A DNA stretch of 5,306 nt from Methanosarcinaceae archaeon (GCA_020793555.1 DQIO01000159.1:1-5306); one strand, 5' to 3'. Shown: positions 1 through 5,120, counted from the stretch's first letter. The notes: a model not told the origin generated them from the letters alone. Made by a program: numbers and translations.

Positions 1-3
1 CAA

Positions 4-71
4 GACGCTGATTAACACAGATTTACGCTGATTCTACCTTAAATCTGCGTAAATCAGCGTAAATCTGCGTC
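4..71. repeat. Imperfect inverted repeat built of 10-bp units
   Basis: The right arm is three consecutive decamers at 41-50, 51-60 and 61-70: AAATCTGCGT, AAATCAGCGT, AAATCTGCGT. The left arm (5-34) carries the same unit on the other strand, as ACGCTGATTA, ACACAGATTT, ACGCTGATT. Positions 4-33 pair with 42-71 at 25 of 30 positions around an 8-base loop, so the element can fold into one long hairpin. The right end is followed by a run of A. I recall similar AATCTGCGT/ACGCAGATT repeats in intergenic regions of many bacteria and archaea. There is no transposase here, so a MITE-like or REP-like origin is inference. The left edge of the window may cut off flanking copies. Confidence 0.8.
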
Positions 72-172
72 TAAAAAAAATGTTAAAATTGCTGTATTAT
101 GGAATTGTCTTATATAATCTATGCCCTCCATAATTGACACTTGAATGTTGACGCAATACTAGGAACAAATCC

Positions 173-202
173 GTTAAAATCAGACCTTAGAGGGATTGAA
201 AC
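173..202 (+). repeat. Solitary CRISPR-type repeat unit (no array)
   Basis: This 30-bp unit begins GTTAAAATCAGACC and ends GAGGGATTGAAAC. That is the layout of a common CRISPR repeat family in archaea and thermophilic bacteria (type I-B / III-associated), including the ATTGAAAC end that forms the 5' tag of crRNAs. By that end, its sense orientation is plus. No second intact copy lies 60-75 bp away on either side, and there are no cas genes in the window. It could be an orphan or ectopic repeat, the end of an eroded array, or a leader-plus-one-repeat locus. A TATA-like TTATATAA at 110-117 lies upstream. Assignment to the CRISPR family is from memory of repeat consensus sequences. Confidence 0.55.
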
Positions 203-209
203 GTGCGAG

Positions 210-279
210 AAAAAATTGTCAAACCTATAATTTTAATTTTGGAAGATATATTTTCAGCGAATTATCCATAAAATTATAA
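210..279 (-). terminator. Candidate terminator region after livF
   Basis: Downstream of the livF stop on the minus strand, a perfect 10-bp AT-only inverted repeat (TATAATTTTA at 227-236, TAAAATTATA at 270-279) is followed by a run of seven T on the minus strand (210-216). Archaeal transcription ends mainly at oligo-T tracts, so the T run is the stronger part. The hairpin is AT-only with a 33-base loop and may be incidental. Confidence 0.3.
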
Positions 280-302
280 GAAATATAAAGCATAATACGG
301 AT

Positions 303-998
303 TTACATCCCGAGATATGCCTCTTTGACGTGTTTATTGTCAAGCAGTTCACTGCTTGCACCCTCAAGGGTAATTCGGCCGGTTTCAAGTACATATCCCC
401 TGTTTGAGACTTCAAGGGCGTGATGGATATTCTGTTCGACCAGTAGGACAGTCACGCCCTGACTTTTCAGGGTCTTGACGATCTCAAACACTTTGTTGAC
501 CAATATCGGTGAAAGACCCAGAGACGGTTCATCCAGTATCAACAGTTTAGGACGTGACATAAGACCTCTGGCAATGGCCAGCATTTGCTGCTCGCCTCCG
601 CTCATTGTACCGGCAGACTGATTCTGTCTTTCTTCTAATCGTGGAAATAGCTCAAAAACCCATTTGAGAGTATCTTCTTTTTCGGTAGATGTATATGCCC
701 CCATCTGGAGATTTTCCATTATTGTCATTCTGGGAAACAGATCTCTTCCTTCAGGCACCAGTGCGATACCGTCTTTTACAATCTGGTGTGTAGGTGCCTG
801 ATGGATCTGTTTTCCATCAAATTCAATAATTCCTGATGTAGGCTTAAGCAATCCCATCAAGGTTTTGGCAATGGTGGTTTTACCTGCACCGTTAGGACCT
901 ATAATGGTAATGATCTCTCCGTCATCAATTTCGAAGTTCACATCCCACAGAATTTGAACAGAACCGTATGAAACATTGATATTTTCAAATTTGAGCAT
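303..998 (-). CDS. livF: Branched-chain amino acid-type ABC transporter ATPase LivF
   Basis: This is a cytoplasmic ATPase of 231 residues, normal length for LivF, which drives import of branched-chain amino acids or related amide and urea substrates in the HAAT family. Visible motifs are Walker A GPNGAGKTT (34-42), the LivF-specific VPEGRDLFPRMT stretch after the Q-loop region (81-92), an ABC signature MSGGEQQ (132-138), Walker B LLILDEP (152-158) and VEQN (187-190). In VEQN, Gln replaces the usual switch His, as is typical of LivF. The C-terminus ends in the family-like EAYLGM. The ATG at 998 is preceded by GAGGT (1005-1009) six bases upstream. Only 11 bases separate it from the livG stop, and the ribosome-binding site follows directly on that stop codon, so the two are very likely cotranscribed and translationally coupled. 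The transported substrate cannot be read from the ATPase. No permease or binding-protein gene is in the window. Confidence 0.93.
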   Translation of the reverse strand: MLKFENINVSYGSVQILWDVNFEIDDGEIITIIGPNGAGKTTIAKTLMGLLKPTSGIIEFDGKQIHQAPTHQIVKDGIALVPEGRDLFPRMTIMENLQMGAYTSTEKEDTLKWVFELFPRLEERQNQSAGTMSGGEQQMLAIARGLMSRPKLLILDEPSLGLSPILVNKVFEIVKTLKSQGVTVLLVEQNIHHALEVSNRGYVLETGRITLEGASSELLDNKHVKEAYLGM

Positions 999-1009
999 TT
1001 CAGAACCTC

Positions 1010-1738
1010 TTAAAAGATATACTTTTCACCCAGATACGATTCAATTACTGTTTCGTTGTTTGCGATCTCTTCAGGTGTACCATCGGCTATCTTTTTCCCA
1101 TAATCCAGCACCACTATGCGGTCAGATACGCCCATTATGATACGCATTATGTGCTCTACCATGAGCACGGATGTACCGTTGTCACGCATTTTTTTTATAA
1201 GTTCAATCGCCTGAAGACTCTCTTTTGGGTTGAGGCCGGTAGTCACCTCATCCAGCAGGATTAGTTTTGGGTTTGTGGACAGGGCACGTGCCAGTTGAAT
1301 ATACTTGAGTTCCATCAGGTTCAGGTTCTTAACAGGCAGGTGGGTCTTATCTTTTGGAAATCCTATGAACTCTAGCAGTTCAATTGCTTTTGTTTCTGCA
1401 CTTTTCATGTTTCCATTATCTTTATCACCGAACAGCGCCCCAACCATTACATTTTCCAGCGCTGTCATTTCAGGGAATGAATGTATCAACTGGAAAGTTT
1501 TGGTGATGCCTAGTTTGCAAACCTTGAATGGAGGCATTTTGGTAATGTCGTTACCGTCGAAAGTAATGGAACCCGAATCCGGTTTGTATACTCCACTAAT
1601 AAGGTTCAAAAGCGTTGATTTTCCTGCACCGTTTGGTCCTACCAGACCTACGATCTCACCTTCGCCTACATGGAAGTCTACATCTGAAACGGCTACAAGG
1701 CCACCAAAACTTTTTGTAAGGTTTTTTGTCTCCAGCAA
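1010..1738 (-). CDS. livG: Branched-chain amino acid-type ABC transporter ATPase LivG (TTG start)
   Basis: This is the partner ATPase of LivF, 242 residues from the chosen TTG start. Visible motifs are Walker A GPNGAGKST (34-42), Q-loop TFQLI (81-85), Walker B LILLDEV (159-165) and switch His196 in VEHIM. The ABC signature is degenerate: where LSGGQ or LSYGQ is expected there is LNLMELK (139-145), lacking the signature glycine. I recall a LivG-like subfamily with LTLxxRK and DEVMAGL in these places, so this is probably subfamily character rather than decay. Start choice: an in-frame ATG at 1783 would add 15 residues not typical of the family and would place a hairpin and a near-perfect ribosome-binding site inside the gene. 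The TTG at 1738 sits three bases after AGGTGATC and gives the usual LivG N-terminus (LETKNLTKSFGG). An in-frame GTG at 1747 is another option. livF follows after 11 bases. Confidence 0.9.
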   Translation of the reverse strand: MLETKNLTKSFGGLVAVSDVDFHVGEGEIVGLVGPNGAGKSTLLNLISGVYKPDSGSITFDGNDITKMPPFKVCKLGITKTFQLIHSFPEMTALENVMVGALFGDKDNGNMKSAETKAIELLEFIGFPKDKTHLPVKNLNLMELKYIQLARALSTNPKLILLDEVTTGLNPKESLQAIELIKKMRDNGTSVLMVEHIMRIIMGVSDRIVVLDYGKKIADGTPEEIANNETVIESYLGEKYIF

Positions 1739-1741
1739 AAT

Positions 1742-1749
1742 GATCACCT
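1742..1749 (-). promoter_or_regulatory. Ribosome-binding site deciding the livG start
   Basis: AGGTGATC on the minus strand matches eight bases complementary to the conserved 3' end of archaeal 16S rRNA. It sits directly before ATT-TTG, so it supports the TTG at 1738 rather than the ATG at 1783, which has no comparable site upstream. Confidence 0.65.
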
Positions 1750-1756
1750 TTTGAGT

Positions 1757-1780
1757 AAATCCTACCTTAAGTAGGGATTT
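1757..1780 (-). promoter_or_regulatory. 5' UTR hairpin upstream of livG
   Basis: AAATCC-TAC (1757-1765) pairs with GTA-GGATTT (1771-1773 and 1775-1780) around the loop 1766-1770, leaving one unpaired base at 1774. The nine-pair stem lies between the candidate promoter and the ribosome-binding site of livG, so it would fall in the leader RNA. It may affect translation or mRNA stability, or be a DNA-binding site. No function is shown. Confidence 0.35.
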
Positions 1781-1807
1781 CATCGTTCTGCGGCATTTAT
1801 GGTATGA

Positions 1808-1820
1808 TATAATATAGACT
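1808..1820 (-). promoter_or_regulatory. Candidate promoter (BRE/TATA) of livGF
   Basis: On the minus strand GGAAAAGT is followed by CTATATTATATC, an A-rich element plus AT-rich box of archaeal type. The box centre near 1813 predicts transcription from about 1786, leaving a leader of roughly 48 bases before the TTG at 1738. This would let livGF be transcribed separately from larA. Confidence 0.4.
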
Positions 1821-1847
1821 TTTCCGAATTACACGTATGGACCTACT

Positions 1848-1867
1848 AAAAATCCATGATGATTTTT
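1848..1867 (-). terminator. Weak hairpin, possible larA terminator
   Basis: AAAAATC (1848-1854) and GATTTTT (1861-1867) form a 7-bp stem with a 6-base loop, 17 bases past the larA stop. Read on the minus strand the stem ends in five T. The longer T run (1863-1871) is on the plus strand, where no gene precedes it. Termination here is uncertain, so larA-livGF read-through is possible. Confidence 0.3.
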
Positions 1868-1883
1868 TTTTAGATCTTACTGC

Positions 1884-3125
1884 TCAACGGCTAACTGGAA
1901 GTGTCAACCCGCCATAGGGCATGATGCACACTTTTGCATCAGGTTTGTTATTCAAAACTCCATCCAGTACTTCCTGAACGCTACTTGCAGGTTTAAAAAA
2001 TGCATTTAAGGCATCGGCATCGGACAGGTCAGACACAAGATAAAGGTCATATTTCTTTGCAAGCTGTGCAATAAGTGCAGCTTTATGACCGCCAAACTCA
2101 AAAGAATGTTCGAATTTCATTATTGCATCATCAGGCGTCTTTGATTCATTGTTCCAGTGCTCATAAACTGCATTGCCAAGTCCTTCAGAGCACTGTGCAG
2201 CAAGTATTATTGTACCGCCTTCAACAACTGCATTTTTTGCATTGTCAAGCGCTTTGTGTGCCTGGAATATGTTTATATCCTTTGGATGACCGCCGGGTGA
2301 AACAATGACCACATCGGCAGGTTCAGCATTTATTTTGTACATGTTATCTACATGCATAACCCCCATCCGATGCGCATCAACTACATGACCCGCAGTTGCG
2401 TACACGATCTCCTTTTTACTGTTCAGCACAACATTCAACAAAAAATCAACACCAACATGCTTTGCTGCCTCTTCCATATCCTGCCGCACAGGGCTATCGA
2501 TTCGCCCGGTGGAAGATTTTATATCTATCATCATCTTATGGTTTGCAATGATGGACTCTCTTGAACTTACACCGGGCAATATTGCTTTTGCACCTCCACT
2601 ATATCCGGCGTAGTAATGGAATTCAATATTCCCCATACATACAACGATATCAGCGTCCAGTACTTCCTCGAATATCTCTATGGGGGTACCACGGCTCGTT
2701 TTACCAACATTTCTGCATCGTGTGTTATCATGTTCGATGCATCTTATGCGCCTGTAAATATTCTCTCCAACGATTGCTTCCATTTCCTTATCAGTCTGGT
2801 TCCTGTGTATCCCAAGTGCAAAAATAATAGTAATATTCTCATCCCTGACACCGCCACGATTAAGTTCTTCAAAAAGCAGAGGCAGCATTTGTGCGGTCGG
2901 AGTTGGACGGGTCGTATCGCTTACAATGATAACAACGGATGTATCAAAAGCCACGATCTCACTAAGACGCCCACAATTCACCGGATTTTCCAGTGCTGCT
3001 TTGATCTGTGAAATTCCATCTGCTGTGACTTCTGATTCAGAAGGCATTATTGTGTCTGTAAGATTCTTATCTGGTATATTAACACTTATACTGCCATGTC
3101 CAAATGGCAGATTTATCGCACTCAT
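1884..3125 (-). CDS. larA: LarA-type nickel-pincer hydroxyacid racemase/epimerase
   Basis: This 413-residue protein belongs to the LarA (lactate racemase, DUF2088) family, cytoplasmic enzymes that racemise or epimerise 2-hydroxyacids by hydride transfer to a nickel-pincer (NPN) cofactor. Aligned by eye to Lactobacillus plantarum LarA from memory, every known key residue is present with matching spacing: DTTRP (70-74, substrate-binding Arg73), His107 (LarA His108), His170 (His174), Lys180 in GGAKAILPG (Lys184, which holds the cofactor), His196 (His200, nickel ligand), and Gln288 with Lys291 (Gln295 and Lys298). The C-terminal GGHKA (345-349) is also typical. The substrate may be lactate, malate, another hydroxyacid or a sugar acid and cannot be told from sequence. 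The cofactor genes larB, larC and larE are not in the window. Start choice: the open frame runs up to a TTG at 3182, but the ATG at 3125 gives the family N-terminus (INLPFGHGS), and a TATA box lies about 25 bp upstream of it, implying a leaderless mRNA. Confidence 0.9.
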   Translation of the reverse strand: MSAINLPFGHGSISVNIPDKNLTDTIMPSESEVTADGISQIKAALENPVNCGRLSEIVAFDTSVVIIVSDTTRPTPTAQMLPLLFEELNRGGVRDENITIIFALGIHRNQTDKEMEAIVGENIYRRIRCIEHDNTRCRNVGKTSRGTPIEIFEEVLDADIVVCMGNIEFHYYAGYSGGAKAILPGVSSRESIIANHKMMIDIKSSTGRIDSPVRQDMEEAAKHVGVDFLLNVVLNSKKEIVYATAGHVVDAHRMGVMHVDNMYKINAEPADVVIVSPGGHPKDINIFQAHKALDNAKNAVVEGGTIILAAQCSEGLGNAVYEHWNNESKTPDDAIMKFEHSFEFGGHKAALIAQLAKKYDLYLVSDLSDADALNAFFKPASSVQEVLDGVLNNKPDAKVCIMPYGGLTLPVSR

Positions 3126-3138
3126 GCGGCATGAAAAG

Positions 3139-3185
3139 TAATTGATTCTATAAAGTGTTGTTGAAACATCCCCACGAATCAATTA
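3139..3185. repeat. Perfect 10-bp inverted repeat in larA promoter
   Basis: TAATTGATTC (3139-3148) and GAATCAATTA (3176-3185) are exact reverse complements separated by 27 bp. The proximal arm overlaps the end of the candidate larA TATA box and the distal arm lies upstream of it. This is consistent with two half-sites of a DNA-binding regulator, but no protein can be assigned. Confidence 0.5.
3147..3154 (-). promoter_or_regulatory. Candidate TATA box of larA
   Basis: TTTATAGA on the minus strand is centred near 3150, about 25 bp upstream of the ATG at 3125. Transcription would start at or next to the start codon, and there is no Shine-Dalgarno sequence before that ATG, so both facts agree with a leaderless mRNA. 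A second AT-rich box, GATATTATATC (3192-3202, minus), is an alternative giving a leader of about 45 bases. Confidence 0.4.
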
Positions 3186-3262
3186 AGTAGAGATATAATA
3201 TCGTTTGAAAAATGTATAATGAAATTGGCAAAAGTCGTATGACGAGCATATAGAGGGGATAG

Positions 3263-3391
3263 ATGTATAAAAAAAATCGACTTTTACCTATTCTAATATT
3301 CAACATCATAGGATATAAAGCTAATCACATGTCATATTTGAAGAAAGTTCTCGCCACTTGCCTTATTCGGTTATTTCTTCAATGTCGATGA
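3263..3391 (+). CDS. Possible 42-residue small ORF in the divergent gap
   Basis: An ATG at 3263 follows GAGG (3253-3256) after six bases and opens a frame of 42 codons ending in TGA, 56 bp before the DUF2117 start. The product is basic with a hydrophobic N-terminal stretch (LLPILIFNII, residues 7-16). I recognise no family. Much of the rest of the 322-bp gap (3126-3447) is promoter-like AT-rich DNA, and open frames this short arise by chance. It may be a small protein, a leader peptide, or nothing. Confidence 0.2.
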   Translation: MYKKNRLLPILIFNIIGYKANHMSYLKKVLATCLIRLFLQCR

Positions 3392-3406
3392 TATGATCTT
3401 TGCTCC

Positions 3407-3420
3407 GCAAACATTATATG
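3407..3420 (+). promoter_or_regulatory. Candidate promoter of the DUF2117 gene
   Basis: CGCAAAC followed by ATTATATG (3413-3420) resembles an archaeal BRE plus TATA box. Its centre predicts transcription from about 3443, five bases before the ATG at 3448, which has no Shine-Dalgarno sequence. A closer match to the TATA consensus (TATATAAA, 3430-3437) lies too near the ATG to give a full-length mRNA. Confidence 0.4.
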
Positions 3421-3447
3421 ATAACCCCTATATAAAATTGAAACCGA

Positions 3448-4599
3448 ATGAGAATTGGTGTAGTTATACATGGGCCTGAAGTAATCGATTCGGGACAGGC
3501 AAAGACGATTTTGGACATATTATCTGCTGAGGGTGAAATCAGTGCCATACTTGGCGGCACCATGGGAAGAACAGCAGTTATCGATGCCGGTCTGGAAAAT
3601 ATGATCGACACAAGCCAGCGCTTAAAACCAAGTGAGAGTATTGGCGCACTATCCGCGACAAGTGATGTGGTTTATCTGTTAAATCATGGCAAAAATATTG
3701 AAACCGGACGTGCATTTGGGAGTATCGTCATATCGAACCTTCAGGATATGGACAACAAACCGATTGTACAGATAGAAAGACCAGGATGTCAGGATGGTGA
3801 GATAATCTCATGGAATATAAGTGCATGCACACATGCCATGAGAATGTCGTCCGTGTTGGGCATAAAAGTATCGGAACAACCTATACTTACCGCCGCACCA
3901 GTGCAGATCGAAACTGACGGACAGTGCATCATGCGGAAAATATCAGGTGTGCATGTGGGTGAGAATATACTTGTAAATGGTGTTGTTATTGGCAGGGCGG
4001 AGTCGGAAAACATTGGGATTGTGGTTAAGAATGGTTTCGTGACATCAATTGCAGGCGGCACTGTTAAAAAGCATGGGATTGAAAAACTTCATGATTATGA
4101 GAACAATGCTCCAATTGATATAAGGACTGCATGGGTAAAGAGCGGCTCATTGCGCAGGAGTAATTATACACCACGTATTGGAAGAAGTGTTGAAAACACT
4201 ATAAGGTCAGGCTCAGGCTCAGACTCAGGCACAGGTGGCAAAGTGGTCATGATCGACCATGCGGCAGAACATTGCTTCGAACTGGCTGATGGAGCACAAT
4301 TTGCGGTTACTGTGGGTGATGATACTACCGCAATTGCAGGCGATATTCTTTATAGGGTTGGTATACCGATCATTGGCATCACTGATGGCGATTTTGATGG
4401 CTTGTCACATAATACAAAAATTTATCCAGGTTCTACGATCCTGCGTCTTAGGTCAGGACATGATGATATGGTAGGCAGGCGCATCAGTGAGAAACTATTT
4501 GGTGGAAAGAATACAGTTATATTTGATACATACGAAGCACTTGAGAGAAAGGTGATGGATATTGCAGGTGATTCGATTATATCATCTGCACATTATTGA
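3448..4599 (+). CDS. DUF2117 family protein of unknown function
   Basis: I recognise this 383-residue protein as DUF2117, an uncharacterised family known to me mainly from methanogenic archaea. It has no signal peptide or membrane segment, so it should be cytoplasmic. The N-terminus (MRIGVVIHGPEVIDSG) looks like a Rossmann-type beta-alpha start, with a glycine-rich ILGGTMGR at 34-41. A glycine- and valine-rich, probably beta-stranded part spans about 160-205. After a Gly/Ser linker (253-264) comes a conserved-looking C-terminal part with DHAAEHC (270-276), VGDDTT (289-294) and GITDGDFDG (310-318). These Asp, His and Cys clusters could bind metal or phosphate, but that is inference. The ATG at 3448 gives the expected family start. 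It is divergent from larA across 322 bp and followed 140 bp later by a regulator gene. Shared regulation with larA is possible, not shown. Confidence 0.85.
   Translation: MRIGVVIHGPEVIDSGQAKTILDILSAEGEISAILGGTMGRTAVIDAGLENMIDTSQRLKPSESIGALSATSDVVYLLNHGKNIETGRAFGSIVISNLQDMDNKPIVQIERPGCQDGEIISWNISACTHAMRMSSVLGIKVSEQPILTAAPVQIETDGQCIMRKISGVHVGENILVNGVVIGRAESENIGIVVKNGFVTSIAGGTVKKHGIEKLHDYENNAPIDIRTAWVKSGSLRRSNYTPRIGRSVENTIRSGSGSDSGTGGKVVMIDHAAEHCFELADGAQFAVTVGDDTTAIAGDILYRVGIPIIGITDGDFDGLSHNTKIYPGSTILRLRSGHDDMVGRRISEKLFGGKNTVIFDTYEALERKVMDIAGDSIISSAHY
4204..4239 (+). repeat. In-frame hexanucleotide repeat encoding a Gly/Ser linker
   Basis: Six consecutive hexamers related to GGCTCA (AGGTCA, GGCTCA, GGCTCA, GACTCA, GGCACA, GGTGGC) encode residues 253-264 of the DUF2117 protein, a flexible stretch of Gly and Ser with some Asp, Thr and Arg. 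Loss or gain of units would keep the frame and change only linker length. Confidence 0.6.
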
Positions 4600-4673
4600 T
4601 ACTGGACCATTTCAAATTAATTACAATCAAAAAAAAACACAATTTTAATAGATACACCTAAATAATAGACTGG

Positions 4674-4712
4674 TGATTATTATAATCAGTATAAGATTAC
4701 ATAAATCTTATA
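4674..4712. promoter_or_regulatory. Tandem palindromic operator upstream of the regulator gene
   Basis: Two palindromes lie side by side. The first (4674-4688) has 7-bp arms around one base. The second (4690-4712) has perfect 9-bp arms, TATAAGATT and AATCTTATA, around five bases. Both contain a 13-bp core, GATTATTATAATC (4675-4687) and GATTACATAAATC (4695-4707), sharing GATTA-N3-WAATC. The cores start exactly 20 bp apart, about two helical turns, so bound dimers would sit on the same face. The second palindrome overlaps the TATA box. This fits negative self-regulation by the encoded protein. Confidence 0.6.
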
Positions 4713-4715
4713 TAG
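4702..4715 (+). promoter_or_regulatory. Promoter (BRE/TATA) of the winged-helix regulator gene
   Basis: TAAATC followed by TTATATAG (4708-4715) is a good archaeal BRE/TATA pair. Its centre near 4712 predicts transcription from about 4738, just before the ATG at 4740. This argues that the in-frame ATG at 4725 is not used and that the mRNA is leaderless or nearly so. Confidence 0.5.
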
Positions 4716-4739
4716 AATTGATTTATGGAATGGGGTACT

Positions 4740-5120
4740 ATGAAAGAATTTGAAGTGAAAATATTAGATGACTACGACCAAAAGTTCGTAAGTGCATTGA
4801 AAGATCTGGGTATGTCAAGAAACATTGCGACTACATTAACGTATCTCACTAATGTTCCAGAGGCATCATCACAAGAAATTGAAATGAGTACAGGTTTAAG
4901 GCAGCCGGAAGTAAGTGTTGCTATGCGACATATGCGCAAAAATGCATGGGTTAAAGTACATGACAAGAAAACAGCCGGAAAAGGAAGACCTACAAAGATA
5001 TATTCCTTATCGGCACCTGTTGATCAGATCATACAATATTATGAGAACAGGATATTGGAAGAGACACATGCAACAATGACGGCAATCGATAAACTAAAGA
5101 ATATAAGTAAATTGGTTTGA
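4740..5120 (+). CDS. Small winged-helix transcriptional regulator (TrmB/MarR-like)
   Basis: This 126-residue protein has a DNA-binding winged helix-turn-helix and a short C-terminal helix. Residues 14-37 form the first helices, ASSQEIEMSTG (42-52) the positioning helix, and QPEVSVAMRHMRKNAWV (55-71) the recognition helix. The wing is the basic stretch around KKTAGKGRPTKIYSLS (76-91). Residues 94-126 look like a dimerisation helix. It resembles predicted regulators I remember from Methanosarcina genomes. No metal- or ligand-binding site is evident, so the signal sensed is unknown. An ATG five codons upstream (4725) is in frame, but the promoter position favours 4740. The twin palindromes just upstream suggest it represses its own gene. 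DUF2117 and larA are other possible targets, though neither has a clear copy of that palindrome. Confidence 0.85.
   Translation: MKEFEVKILDDYDQKFVSALKDLGMSRNIATTLTYLTNVPEASSQEIEMSTGLRQPEVSVAMRHMRKNAWVKVHDKKTAGKGRPTKIYSLSAPVDQIIQYYENRILEETHATMTAIDKLKNISKLV

Noticed and set aside
82..140. Two possible degenerate CRISPR repeats (82-111 and 111-140)
   Set aside because: They match the intact unit at 173-202 at only about 15 and 14 of 30 positions, mostly at the ends. They abut each other and would imply uneven spacer lengths. Two such weak hits in AT-rich DNA look like chance.
1305..1754. 149-codon plus-strand open frame inside livG, and similar frames inside larA, DUF2117 and the regulator
   Set aside because: They lie wholly or mostly opposite or out of frame with well-recognised genes and show no family features of their own.
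3126..3182. 19-residue N-terminal extension of LarA from a TTG at 3182
   Set aside because: The extra residues do not resemble LarA N-termini, no ribosome-binding site precedes the TTG, and the ATG at 3125 gives the family start.
3230..3285. 8-bp inverted repeat AAAAGTCG / CGACTTTT with a 40-base spacer
   Set aside because: It is short and widely spaced, with no link to a promoter element or gene end, so chance is an adequate explanation.
3430..3437. TATATAAA as promoter of the DUF2117 gene
   Set aside because: Although it is the best TATA consensus nearby, transcription would begin around 3460, inside the gene, losing the conserved N-terminus.
4725..4739. Five-codon extension of the regulator from the ATG at 4725
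   Set aside because: The TATA box at 4708-4715 predicts transcription starting after 4725, and no ribosome-binding site precedes it.
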